Part shown: positions 35,526 to 43,923 of the stretch, piece after piece | How positions within the stretch are numbered: position 1 is the first letter of the stretch | Layout of the letters: the number at the start of each line of letters is the position of its first letter | Assembly (NCBI GenBank): GCA_944332205.1 | Contig: CALVJN010000001.1 | Span: 1-64,000 of the forward strand | DNA: 64,000 nucleotides | DNA from: an uncultured Bacilli bacterium | GTDB lineage: Bacteria > Bacillota_I > Bacilli_A > RF39 > UBA660 | Reading direction: 5' to 3' | Translations under genes and position numbers: made by a program | Notes under the pieces: generated by a model | What the model saw: only the letters and a program-made list of their open reading frames with translations | What the model was told of the DNA's origin: nothing | Database searches by the model: none

Positions 35526-36076
35526 TCTGTAGTCACCACCGTTCCAAATTCAGTTGTTTTACCACCATTTAAGAAATTATCGAGAATTATTCTCAAATCT
35601 TCATTAGATGTCTGTTTAGCAGAAAGACCAGCTGATGCTAACATATTAATCAACATACGTATTCTTTTTTGAATTTTATCCATATCTTTCTCTTTAAACA
35701 AAATGTAATATTCGGTATCAACAACATTATTATTAATAAAAGAATTACCTTTTTGTATATCCTCAGCAATAAGTTTTCTAATTGCCGGAGAATTCTCTTG
35801 ATTATATAAAAGCTGCAATTGTGACATATACACTGATATATCAACTGGCCTATCAGCAACAACCAACCAAAATTCAAAATCCATTTGATTATACATATTC
35901 TTTAAATTTGATAAAACAGATTGTTGTGACTCATAATCTAATATAAAAATATTTCTAGGAGAAATTTTTACACCAGTTACTTTCTCCTGCGAATTTAAAA
36001 CAATCATTCCACTTGATATTGATTGTATCGGTACCCAATCTTCTGTATACTTACTTCTTATTTGTGTCTTTGTCAT
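35522..36076 (-). CDS. Split VirB4 N-terminal-domain protein
   Basis: 184 residues from ATG 36076, with a weak GGTG site upstream. It starts inside the end of the virB3-like gene. The pattern ISSGMIVLNSQEKVTGVKISPRNIFILDYESQQSVLSNLKNMYNQMDF is split here as SSGMIVLNSQ, GVKISPRN and ILDYESQQSVLSNL. It corresponds to the N-terminal beta-rich domain of full-length VirB4/TraC ATPases. It has no ATPase motifs. It ends in an ATGA overlap with the ATPase gene in another frame. Summed length with that gene (about 780) equals a normal VirB4, so this looks like gene fission, or less likely a frameshift. Confidence 0.72.
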   Translation of the reverse strand: MTKTQIRSKYTEDWVPIQSISSGMIVLNSQEKVTGVKISPRNIFILDYESQQSVLSNLKNMYNQMDFEFWLVVADRPVDISVYMSQLQLLYNQENSPAIRKLIAEDIQKGNSFINNNVVDTEYYILFKEKDMDKIQKRIRMLINMLASAGLSAKQTSNEDLRIILDNFLNGGKTTEFGTVVTTE

Positions 36077-36383
36077 ATTTAACACACCAACCTCTCCATA
36101 CATATCTTTGCCTATTAACAAAATAGAAATTATAAATTGCACCAATTAGTACCAAAACATTATGTTGATATGGTATTGGTAAAACTAAAAATAAGGCAAT
36201 TAAAACAGGAAGTAACAAACAAATAGCAATCAATGTATTATCCATATAATCTTGAAAGATAAGAAGTAAAATTAATGAGATTGATAATCCCACTAAAAAA
36301 ATCACTAAATCAACAGGTCTAAAATATCCCAAAATAAGCCTTCCCCTATTGGCGTTTGCTGGTATCAAATAATTACCATTCAC
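36051..36383 (-). CDS. virB3: VirB3/PrgI-family inner-membrane protein
   Basis: 110 residues with a GTG start (36381-36383). The N-terminal YLIPANANRGRLILGYFRPVD leads into two close TM segments (about 30-47 and 50-72), followed by HNVLVLIGAIYNFYFVNRQRYVWRGW. This is the layout of PrgI/TcpE-like VirB3 proteins of Gram-positive T4SS. VirB3 anchors VirB4 at the membrane, in keeping with its place directly before the two VirB4 genes. It overlaps the next gene by 26 nt. Confidence 0.8.
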   Translation of the reverse strand: MNGNYLIPANANRGRLILGYFRPVDLVIFLVGLSISLILLLIFQDYMDNTLIAICLLLPVLIALFLVLPIPYQHNVLVLIGAIYNFYFVNRQRYVWRGWCVKYDKDTNKK

Positions 36384-36401
36384 TATATATCACACTCCAA
36401 T

Positions 36402-38333
36402 CTAATGATTATTATTATCATTATTTTTAAAGAAATTATGTTTCAAATAATCTCTACGTTCATTATTTTCATTCATTATATTTTCAGAATCATTTATTGC
36501 AGTACCTCCTACAACATTATTATCATTATCTCTTTCCACAGCACCATATGTAAATCCACTTTCATTCTTGTAAATTTGTTGTAATTTTCTTTCATTGGCA
36601 TTTTCTCTTCCTCTATTAACATACTCTACTGAACGATCAACCAACTTAGCACCATATCCAACTACAGGGATTTTATCTTCCACAAAATTAACAACTTTTC
36701 TAGTAGCTCTATGAAAATTTTTCCTTCTTACTTCAGCTTGTTTAGTTTCGCCTAGTCCAAAACTCTCAGCCACTTTAGACATCGTTTCATAATCTTTTTT
36801 AGCTTTTGATGCTACATCCTGAGCAGAGATATAAGAAGAACGAAGATTTTCTATAACACTATCATCTGCACCTTTTTGAACAGCTTCTTCATAAGCCATT
36901 CTAGCCATTTGTTCAGCGGATTCAGTACTCATCATATAATTCTTTGCTCTTTTTAATGTACCATTATCACCGCCAGTAATTCCAAATTTTCTAGCTGATA
37001 TAATTCCTTGCCTTTTAACAGCAGCTTTTTGTAAACTAGCACCCAATCCTCCAGTATAATTTTTATCACCTGTTCTTATTTTTCCAGCAGTATCACGTCC
37101 AGCAGCCCATGCTCCTTGTTTTGGATCTGCTGTAGCACCTGCAGCAGCACCAGTCAACATACCGCTCAAACCATGTCCGCCAACTAAACCTCCCAAGGCT
37201 CCAACAGCTGCACCCAATCCTGTACCAAGTCCAGCACCACTATCTTTAATTCCAAGAGCATCTTTTATAAATTTTGGTGCTTCTCTAGCAAAGAAAATTA
37301 GTCCGATAATTAAAATAACTATTAAATAACTTCCTCTAAGAGGATCTTCAGCAAAACTAGGGAAATTTTTAAACAAGCCATTGCTTATAATAAGCTGAAT
37401 TAACATTATCACTACATATAAAATTCCCAGCTTTAAGAATATATCTAAAAAAGTTGTAATAAGAGCCTTAAGCCAATGGGAAAAAGCTCCATCTTTGCTT
37501 GATTTAGGGTCAATTAATGACATAATAGGTATCGGAGCAATTGCTTCTAATATTATCATTTTAAATATCCTCTTAGCTACATCAATAGTAATACCTAATA
37601 GCATTAATACCATAAGAATACCGACAATAGTAGATACAATAAAAGTATAAGTATATTTATAATATCGAGTGGCACCAATATCAATTGGTCCCAAATTAAC
37701 ATTGATACCTACATTACATGTCAAATTAATATTACTTAAGAATTCGCTTAAAGAAGTAATGCTAGGAGTATCAGCATAAGTTCCCTGCCCACAAACTGAA
37801 TCTAAATCCATAGAAGGTGCAAAAAAAGCCTGTAATGAAGAAATAGCCATCATATTAGCAGCAGAAGAAATATCATCAGTATTATTACCATTACTAACTG
37901 AAACACCACTATCTTCATTAATTCCCAATAAAATTCTAGGTAGCATAGGTAAAAAAGCATTTTGTGCTCTTTGAATTAATCCATCGCCATTATCTACACT
38001 AAACAAAATATTCGGAACACTAACTAAAACTAGCAACATAATAATGGCTCGTGATATAAGCTTAGAAACACCTTTCTCACTTTTTCCTGACATTGATTCT
38101 GGATCAACAATATATTGAAAGAAAGAAAAAGAAAGTTTAAAAGCCATAAAAATTCCAAGTATAACATATATACGAGAATAAATTCCGTTCATAAGTCCAG
38201 AAGAAGTTGTTAACCTAGACAAATCAAATATACCAAATAGAATTATCTTAACCATCGAATAAACAATCCAGTCAATCCAAGCAAAAATAGTTCTTAATAT
38301 ATCCATTATCCAACTAGCAGATTGTAATCCCAT
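36402..38333 (-). CDS. virB6: VirB6/TrbL-like polytopic T4SS protein
   Basis: 643 residues. The N-terminal half has about six TM segments (about 12-32, 50-72, 90-108, 228-255, 285-315, 330-350). Then comes a glycine/alanine-rich stretch (GLGTGLGAAVGALGGLVGGH and on, about 368-400), a hallmark of VirB6/TrbL. The C-terminal half is basic, helical and cytoplasmic. It forms the channel core in the membrane. GGAG lies 8 nt before the ATG. It is the first gene of the VirB6-VirB3-VirB4 cluster and has its own promoter after a 0.5-kb gap. No VirB8 was recognised nearby. Confidence 0.82.
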   Translation of the reverse strand: MGLQSASWIMDILRTIFAWIDWIVYSMVKIILFGIFDLSRLTTSSGLMNGIYSRIYVILGIFMAFKLSFSFFQYIVDPESMSGKSEKGVSKLISRAIIMLLVLVSVPNILFSVDNGDGLIQRAQNAFLPMLPRILLGINEDSGVSVSNGNNTDDISSAANMMAISSLQAFFAPSMDLDSVCGQGTYADTPSITSLSEFLSNINLTCNVGINVNLGPIDIGATRYYKYTYTFIVSTIVGILMVLMLLGITIDVAKRIFKMIILEAIAPIPIMSLIDPKSSKDGAFSHWLKALITTFLDIFLKLGILYVVIMLIQLIISNGLFKNFPSFAEDPLRGSYLIVILIIGLIFFAREAPKFIKDALGIKDSGAGLGTGLGAAVGALGGLVGGHGLSGMLTGAAAGATADPKQGAWAAGRDTAGKIRTGDKNYTGGLGASLQKAAVKRQGIISARKFGITGGDNGTLKRAKNYMMSTESAEQMARMAYEEAVQKGADDSVIENLRSSYISAQDVASKAKKDYETMSKVAESFGLGETKQAEVRRKNFHRATRKVVNFVEDKIPVVGYGAKLVDRSVEYVNRGRENANERKLQQIYKNESGFTYGAVERDNDNNVVGGTAINDSENIMNENNERRDYLKHNFFKNNDNNNH

Positions 38334-38369
38334 AAAATCAACTCCAAATAATATAACTAATCATAACAA

Positions 38370-38398
38370 ATTATAACATAAAAAATAATAATATTAAA
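38370..38398 (-). promoter_or_regulatory. Promoter of the VirB6-VirB3-VirB4 cluster
   Basis: Minus strand TTTAAT (38393-38398), 17-nt spacer, TATAAT (38370-38375) with extended TGT. It lies about 37 nt before the virB6 start. Confidence 0.6.
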
Positions 38399-38683
38399 TA
38401 AATATTATTTAAATATTAACTTTTTGTTGTAGAATTACAATTAGTAAGAAAAAATTATATAAAAAAATTTAAAATTAAATAAAAAATATTTATTAAAAGA
38501 TTTTGGTTACATTCATTACAATATTAAAAAAAATAAATATTTCTAAATATATTTGAAAAAAACTACTAAAAAACTATTACTTATTTAAAATAAGAAGAAA
38601 ATTTAATTATTATGTTAAAATGCAATAAGTAATATATAGTTTGAAGAAAAATTAAATCTTTATATTAAATTTAAAAAATATAG
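38399..38683. other. AT-rich gap upstream of virB6
   Basis: Extremely AT-rich stretch between the virB6 promoter and the terminator of the preceding gene. I see no open frame with a ribosome site. The length is unusual for this compact window and could hold regulator sites, but nothing specific can be named. Confidence 0.4.
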
Positions 38684-38733
38684 AAAAAAACAATATGCAA
38701 TAATTACTTTTTAAGTATATCATATTGTTTTTT
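38684..38733 (-). terminator. Bidirectional-looking terminator
   Basis: 13-bp stem AAAAAACAATATG (38685-38697) with CATATTGTTTTTT (38721-38733), with further internal pairing AATTACTT/AAGTAT. It lies 100 nt past the stop of the 38834 gene and separates it from the VirB6 cluster. Confidence 0.7.
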
Positions 38734-38833
38734 AATTTAAGTTTATTAACATAATAAAATTATAAAAATCGATCAACTACAATCATCAGCCAAAAATTAA
38801 AGAAAAATAAATTATTATGAAAACAAAATAATA

Positions 38834-40030
38834 TCAATAAAACTTAACAATATAAGGATCATTTTCTGTACCAGAACCACTATCATAAATAACACGCGAT
38901 CCTAACATTATAATAGGTCTTATACTTTTCTTTATACGGCAAAGATCACTTTCAGCAACTTTTTTTGAAACAAAATAAGCTTCGTTAGTATTGTCACTAT
39001 TGGCAGTAAGTAGCCACCAATCATCATTAAAATATGACAAATAATTATAATTTCCACAGTTTTTAGAAACAATAGAATCACAATTTGAATCCAAACTAGC
39101 ACTCATATAATAATACGCCGGCAAAAGCCCAACATATTGATTTTCTAATATTTTTTTACATTCTATAGATCCACTATCATCTGCATCGGTTAAACTTCTC
39201 TTTCCTATACACAAATTCATAGGAACTGTCAAATATCTCGTTTTTTCACTATATTCCACTTTATAATCATTACTATCTACTAAAGTTGTATTTCCCTCAT
39301 AAAAATTAATTACGCTTTCCATTGCTCTACTTTTCAAACCATTATATTCATAATTATTTATACCATGATTATTATTTACATCTTCATTATATCTATCATC
39401 CCAAGCAATAGGTTTTTGTAAACTTCCAGAAAAAATTAACAACATATCTCCAACATCATTTATTGAAACAATACGCCAAACATTTTCATCAATTTTTACA
39501 AAATTATTAACATTATCACCTCTGAAAACATATTCGACAGATTCAGAGCTATTTCCCAAATCAGAATAATTTGTTACAAACTCACCATCAACTCTTTCAT
39601 ATAATCCATCTTCAGAAACAACTCCATAATTATTATCTAAAAGAACTTTAGAATAAAGTTTAATTGAATTATATTTATTACCACAACTCAAAACAGGAGT
39701 ATAATTATAATATCCATCTTCAACTTTATAAATTTCAACTTTTCCATTACAATTAATGCTAGAATCACTAATATAACTAGATAAATCATCAATATAATTA
39801 TTATTGATTAATACTGTTGAAGAAATAGTCGAAGAAGTTCCTATCTCAGAAGGCAAAACACTTTTATTATCTTCAACATATTTTTTAGCAGCGACTACTA
39901 ATTTTTCTTCTAAGCTAACATAAGATAATTTAGTACCACCAGTTAAAATATTTATAAACCAAAATGAAAAAATTAAAATTAAAACAACAATTAACAAAAG
40001 GACAATGTATCTATACATTTTTTTATCCAT
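38834..40030 (-). CDS. Pilin-like or surface protein of the Tad/T4SS locus
   Basis: 398 residues from ATG 40030 (GAGGTG 7 nt upstream; an in-frame GTG at 40045 lacks a site). A lysine start and one TM (about 6-29) lead into a helix LEEKLVVAAKKYVEDNKSVLP, reminiscent of the extended pilin helix in G+ minor pilins. A globular domain (about 150-398) has paired cysteines and a DDDWWLLTA / RPIIMLGS pattern seen in DUF6273-like surface domains. No class III cleavage motif is visible. It has its own promoter and terminator inside the locus, so it can be regulated separately. A tip or anchor role is a guess. Confidence 0.55.
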   Translation of the reverse strand: MDKKMYRYIVLLLIVVLILIFSFWFINILTGGTKLSYVSLEEKLVVAAKKYVEDNKSVLPSEIGTSSTISSTVLINNNYIDDLSSYISDSSINCNGKVEIYKVEDGYYNYTPVLSCGNKYNSIKLYSKVLLDNNYGVVSEDGLYERVDGEFVTNYSDLGNSSESVEYVFRGDNVNNFVKIDENVWRIVSINDVGDMLLIFSGSLQKPIAWDDRYNEDVNNNHGINNYEYNGLKSRAMESVINFYEGNTTLVDSNDYKVEYSEKTRYLTVPMNLCIGKRSLTDADDSGSIECKKILENQYVGLLPAYYYMSASLDSNCDSIVSKNCGNYNYLSYFNDDWWLLTANSDNTNEAYFVSKKVAESDLCRIKKSIRPIIMLGSRVIYDSGSGTENDPYIVKFY

Positions 40031-40054
40031 AAAAATGCACCTCACAATAAAAAT

Positions 40055-40083
40055 ATTTTATCAAATTTTTAAAAAAAGGACAA
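40055..40083 (-). promoter_or_regulatory. Promoter of the pilin-like gene at 38834-40030
   Basis: Minus strand TTGTCC (40078-40083), 17-nt spacer, TAAAAT (40055-40060). It directly follows the virB2-like terminator. Confidence 0.5.
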
Positions 40084-40084
40084 G

Positions 40085-40106
40085 AAAAAAAGGAAGTAAA
40101 TCTTCC
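40085..40106 (-). terminator. Terminator after the VirB2-like gene
   Basis: Stem GGAAG (40102-40106 on the minus strand) with CTTCC (40092-40096), loop ATTTA, then seven T. It is 14 nt past the stop of the gene. Confidence 0.75.
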
Positions 40107-40119
40107 TACAAATCAAAAA

Positions 40120-40446
40120 CTAATATTGATTCCAACAAGCAGACCAACTTGATGAATTAGCACCATCAGAATCTGTCTCACCTTTAGCAACAAGCCCCAT
40201 AACTACATCAACAATAGTAACAGCAAAGAAAACTGCAACTGCGGCAATACAACGCTTAATAAGTTTACTAGTAGCGGCTTTAATTTCTTTGTCATCACTA
40301 GCCATAACAGCTTTACCTAGATCTATAGCACCCATAATTATTAAAAGTATAGGTACACCTATCTTAATTATATTAAAAACTCCTTTAACAACTGCTACAA
40401 CAGGTCCTAATCCTTCGCATGCATCCAATATTTGAAACATTTCCAT
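40120..40446 (-). CDS. VirB2-like two-TM small protein (T4SS pilin candidate)
   Basis: 108 residues. An N-terminal amphipathic segment is followed by two TM helices (about 22-45 and 68-92) with a basic cytoplasmic loop KLIKRC between, and a short polar tail. This is the form of VirB2/TrbC-like pilins and of small proteins preceding VirB6 in Bacillota T4SS. No long signal peptide is seen, as in Gram-positive relatives. GGAGGAG precedes the ATG. It has a near-consensus promoter and a terminator of its own, which would allow high expression expected of a major subunit. It lies between tadZ and the pilin-like gene. Confidence 0.7.
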   Translation of the reverse strand: MEMFQILDACEGLGPVVAVVKGVFNIIKIGVPILLIIMGAIDLGKAVMASDDKEIKAATSKLIKRCIAAVAVFFAVTIVDVVMGLVAKGETDSDGANSSSWSACWNQY

Positions 40447-40472
40447 AAAAACTCCTCCAAATTCATAATAAA

Positions 40473-40501
40473 ATGATACTATAATAAATAATAAATGTCA
40501 A
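40473..40501 (-). promoter_or_regulatory. Strong promoter of the VirB2-like gene
   Basis: Minus strand TTGACA (40496-40501), 17-nt spacer, TATCAT (40473-40478), in the 72-nt gap after tadZ. Confidence 0.7.
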
Positions 40502-40518
40502 CTATAACAAATAATAAG

Positions 40519-41460
40519 CTAAATATTCTTAATTAATCCTAGTTTTAAAAGCAATTTATCAATATGTTCAGATGCCTCACGATCATTAATCGAAGGTAAC
40601 ACAAAAAATAAATTTATATTAGCCTCTTCTGAAAATTCTTTAAGGTCATCATCATTAAGTACAGAACGATTAACAATGACTTTTTTATTTTTCAATTTTG
40701 AAAAAACAGTCCTATCTCTAGTCATCAATTTATTAAGCTTAATAACAGATGGTTCAATTAAATAAATTATTTCATCACAAATATTTTCATCATAATCATT
40801 TAAATCAACAAAAATATAATTGAAATTTTTAGCTTTTAACAATTCAGTAGCAATAGAACTTTTATCAGTAGAAATCATATTTTTTTCACGAAAAAAGCTA
40901 AAATCTCGTTTATTTACTTCAATAGCCAACACTGATAAATTATACTTTTCTTCAAGCTGTTTTTTCATCATATAAATTAGCGAAGATGCACCAGCACCAT
41001 CCGTAACATTTTTCACTCCTAAAATTCTTAAATTAGATACAAAATCATTATTATTTGTATTAGGTACAATGCTACTTTGAGCTATTTGATGTAAATGAGC
41101 AACATCTTTATAAGTATTAGGAGTATTAAGTAAATATTGAATGCCTTCAGCATTAGTTGTAAAATTGTAATACCCCATAGAAATTAGCTTGGATAAAAAG
41201 AAATTATTAGCCATTGAAGAATCTGGAGGTATAAGCAAAATAATTTTATCAATAGGAAGGCCTATCGACAATTTTTGATATGTAACTACATCATCAGAAT
41301 TTTCTAATGCAGTAACATCGATAATCATCCTCGCAAAAAAGAAATTAGTAAAACTACTAATTAGTTCATCGGCACTAAATACTCCTCGCAATGTTTTAAT
41401 TATTTCAACGTTTAAAGATGAAATAATGCTTTCTTGATTATTAACAACTAATACATTCAT
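40519..41460 (-). CDS. tadZ: TadZ/CpaE-like protein with a degenerate P-loop
   Basis: 313 residues. A receiver-like N-terminal half (about 1-125) is followed by a MinD/ParA-like half. The deviant Walker A position reads NVTDGAGASSL (151-161), with alanine where the catalytic or signature lysine is expected, so ATP hydrolysis is unlikely. Later strands FNYIFVDLND and KKVIVNRSVLND match the switch and nucleotide-base regions of the fold. TadZ proteins position Tad pilus machines at the pole. It fits its place after the pilus genes. Identity to any one TadZ is low. Confidence 0.68.
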   Translation of the reverse strand: MNVLVVNNQESIISSLNVEIIKTLRGVFSADELISSFTNFFFARMIIDVTALENSDDVVTYQKLSIGLPIDKIILLIPPDSSMANNFFLSKLISMGYYNFTTNAEGIQYLLNTPNTYKDVAHLHQIAQSSIVPNTNNNDFVSNLRILGVKNVTDGAGASSLIYMMKKQLEEKYNLSVLAIEVNKRDFSFFREKNMISTDKSSIATELLKAKNFNYIFVDLNDYDENICDEIIYLIEPSVIKLNKLMTRDRTVFSKLKNKKVIVNRSVLNDDDLKEFSEEANINLFFVLPSINDREASEHIDKLLLKLGLIKNI

Positions 41461-41461
41461 A

Positions 41462-41905
41462 CTAATCTACCCTCGTCAATTCAGATTCACTAACTCCTCT
41501 ACCATAACAATTACCTTCAGAGTCTAAATTACTAAACCATTCATCTGATTTAATAAAAACTCCTGTTTCTATCAATCTTGTTTCACCTTTTATTCTAACA
41601 TCAACAGATGCACTCAACACTGAAAATGTTGCATATAATTTTACATAATAATAACCGCCCCTATTTTCAGCAGGATATCTACAAATAACATACTTTCCAT
41701 TTGAAGGATAACCTAAATTAACAAGTGCATTTTCAAAGGTTTCTTGATTATATACTCCTTCTCCTTGTTCAAGATAATTAATAAGTGAGTTTTTAATCTT
41801 ATAAACCCTAGCATATTGAATAACTGCAGCCAAAAAAGCAATAAATATGCTCATAAAAAACAATACAATCCAAAATAACATTGTTCCACCAATAGACTCA
41901 CGCAT
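41462..41905 (-). CDS. TadE/TadF-like pseudopilin
   Basis: 147 residues. A short N-terminus MRESIGGTM is followed by one long hydrophobic helix (about 9-32), which continues to a helix carrying IKNSLINYLEQ. A beta-rich C-terminal domain includes ATFSVLSASVDVRIKGETRLIETG. The N-terminal RGG-like sequence (ESIGGT) sits where TadE prepilins are cleaved, but a canonical site is not clear. It lies between the Flp-like pilin and tadZ, the usual place for TadE. It is a structural minor pilin of the Tad system. Confidence 0.68.
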   Translation of the reverse strand: MRESIGGTMLFWIVLFFMSIFIAFLAAVIQYARVYKIKNSLINYLEQGEGVYNQETFENALVNLGYPSNGKYVICRYPAENRGGYYYVKLYATFSVLSASVDVRIKGETRLIETGVFIKSDEWFSNLDSEGNCYGRGVSESELTRVD

Positions 41906-41927
41906 TAATTATCACACTCCACATAAC

Positions 41928-42098
41928 TTATGGTGTTACAGTACCATTAACATCTACATTTTGATCAGTACTGTCATCCCATTTATCACTAATACCACTT
42001 AGTATATTTGGTAAAAACATTGTAACAAAAGTTAATACAGCAGCAATAGCAATAATAGTAACTAATGTCATATTTAACTCTCCTGTTGCTTCTTTCAT
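41928..42098 (-). CDS. Flp-like (type IVb) major pilin, 56 residues
   Basis: Short gene from ATG 42098 to TAA 41928, with GAAAGGAGAG about 9 nt upstream. It starts MKEATGELNMTL, then a continuous hydrophobic helix (about 10-32), then a polar tail ISDKWDDSTDQN and on to TVTP. Size, position between tadC and tadE, and the helix that starts right after a glycine (Gly6) all fit Flp pilins or the Flp1-like family. The classical Glu at +5 after cleavage is missing, so processing may differ. No prepilin peptidase is in the window. This is probably the most abundant subunit of the appendage. Confidence 0.78.
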   Translation of the reverse strand: MKEATGELNMTLVTIIAIAAVLTFVTMFLPNILSGISDKWDDSTDQNVDVNGTVTP

Positions 42099-42160
42099 TT
42101 ATAAATCTCTCCTTTCTAGTATAGTATTATTATAAACTTTTTTTAAATTAATATCAATAA

Positions 42161-42949
42161 TTACATTCCAAAAAGCATTAGCATTGACAATAATAATATT
42201 ACCATTGTTCCTCCACCAGTAACTACTAACATAACCATTGTCTTTCTTTCCATAGTGTCAAGACGATTTTTATACTTTACTTCACGTGCCTTATTTTGTA
42301 AAGAAGATACAGATTTAGAAAATATTAATAATTGTTTGTATTTATTCTCTTGAGCACCAAGCCCTAATCTATAAAGTAATCTCATCATTCGCATAGAATC
42401 TCTTACAGGATAAGTAGTAGCAAAATCCATATATGGTTGAATACTAGAGTCTCCTGCATCAATTTTAGCTATCATTTGTCTAAGTCCAGGTTTAAACACA
42501 TCAGGAGCTGACTCTATAGACCTAGCAATTGCAACTGGAACAGTATAATTTTGACATAATATTTCTAAATTTTTTAAATAGTATGGAAGCATCAAGTCAA
42601 TTTGATGCATATATTTTTTATAATAACCTTTTAACGATATATAAGGCATTTTAAAAATCATTACCCCAATTAATAAAACTAATACAACGTTAATAAAACT
42701 TAAATTTGAAATCATCAATGCAAAAAATAGCAAAGTACCATAGAAAGCATTTTTTATTCTTGATACAAGAAGTTTATTTGGACTAACGGATTCACCATAC
42801 TTAGCCGCAACATAAAAATCATAATCTTTTTCTTTTAAAAATAATAAATAACCATTTTCTTCATCTAAAAATTTCTTAGTACTAACAGTTCCAGAATATA
42901 ACAACGGAATGGCAACTAAAATAGCAATAATAAATACTTCAATAAACAT
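42161..42949 (-). CDS. tadC: TadC-like pilus assembly membrane protein
   Basis: 262 residues of the T2SSF/GspF family. Membrane segments near 1-17, 70-100 and 238-260 flank a cytoplasmic helical domain with LMLPYYLKNLEILCQNYTVP and LLYRLGLGAQENKYKQLL. It pairs with TadB to form the membrane platform that CpaF drives. It lies immediately after tadB (2 nt) and before the Flp-like gene, the conserved order in Tad loci. Confidence 0.8.
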   Translation of the reverse strand: MFIEVFIIAILVAIPLLYSGTVSTKKFLDEENGYLLFLKEKDYDFYVAAKYGESVSPNKLLVSRIKNAFYGTLLFFALMISNLSFINVVLVLLIGVMIFKMPYISLKGYYKKYMHQIDLMLPYYLKNLEILCQNYTVPVAIARSIESAPDVFKPGLRQMIAKIDAGDSSIQPYMDFATTYPVRDSMRMMRLLYRLGLGAQENKYKQLLIFSKSVSSLQNKAREVKYKNRLDTMERKTMVMLVVTGGGTMVILLLSMLMLFGM

Positions 42950-42951
42950 AA

Positions 42952-43851
42952 TTATTCAGCCCCCACATTTTCATTATAATATTTTTCACCATTAAGTAAA
43001 AAGTAACTATTAAATATAACTATAGCATGTAAAGCAAAATTTACTAACGAATTTTCCAAAAGATCTAAATAGGTATCAATACCCAAAAGGTATTGAACAA
43101 GCATTACCATCAGATATAATAAAATACCATATTGTACAAACTGTTTATGGAAATTTTGTCTATCGATTCTATCACGATAAACACCTTCTACCAATACATC
43201 TATATCCAAAAGCATATTCTCCAATACTTCATTAGAATCTTTTGCACCCTCTTTAGTTATTTGTAAGAATAATTGATGCATATTCTTAGTCATATGGAAA
43301 TCATATTTTTCATTCATAAATTTAATTGATTCAGAAATATCACCATTTCTATAAGCCATATCAATCATTTCTTTTACATCATCTAAAACTGGTGATTGTA
43401 AAACACCAGAATTATACACACCTTCAAGTGCTTTAACAAAATTTTGAGTTGTTTGAAATTCCATAATAGTATTTGTAGTATAAACTTGAATTTGCTCAAA
43501 TATAAATTCACTATAAATTCTTTTACAACGTAAATATGTAAGATATGGTATAACACAAATAACAATTATCATGTAAAATATAGATATTGCAATATTATAA
43601 AAATATAAATAAGATATTCCTAAAGCAGCACTAGCAAATGTTACAACTTGAACAATATATTGTTTTGGTGAATATTCAAGTCCCATTTCTTTAACTTTAG
43701 TACGAATAACTTTAAACGAAAAAGGAGCATACTTATCATAAATATTAGATGATGTTTCAATAACAAATTTATACATAGAATCGCCAGTTTTAAAATAATA
43801 AAGCAAACCAAAAATAGCGACAGCCAGTACGAAGAAAATTTCAATATACAT
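42952..43851 (-). CDS. tadB: TadB-like pilus assembly membrane protein
   Basis: 299 residues from ATG 43851 (AAGGTG upstream; an in-frame TTG at 43872 is less likely). T2SSF-type protein with TM segments near 1-20, 75-115 and 250-290 and a cytoplasmic helical domain carrying FEQIQVYTTNTIMEFQTTQN and ALEGVYNSGVL. It is the platform partner of TadC, directly downstream of the CpaF ATPase gene. Confidence 0.8.
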   Translation of the reverse strand: MYIEIFFVLAVAIFGLLYYFKTGDSMYKFVIETSSNIYDKYAPFSFKVIRTKVKEMGLEYSPKQYIVQVVTFASAALGISYLYFYNIAISIFYMIIVICVIPYLTYLRCKRIYSEFIFEQIQVYTTNTIMEFQTTQNFVKALEGVYNSGVLQSPVLDDVKEMIDMAYRNGDISESIKFMNEKYDFHMTKNMHQLFLQITKEGAKDSNEVLENMLLDIDVLVEGVYRDRIDRQNFHKQFVQYGILLYLMVMLVQYLLGIDTYLDLLENSLVNFALHAIVIFNSYFLLNGEKYYNENVGAE

Positions 43852-43923
43852 AGTACACCTTCTTTCTATCAATTAAAACTTGTTATAAACATTTTAGAAT
43901 TCAATGACAATTAATCATAAAGT

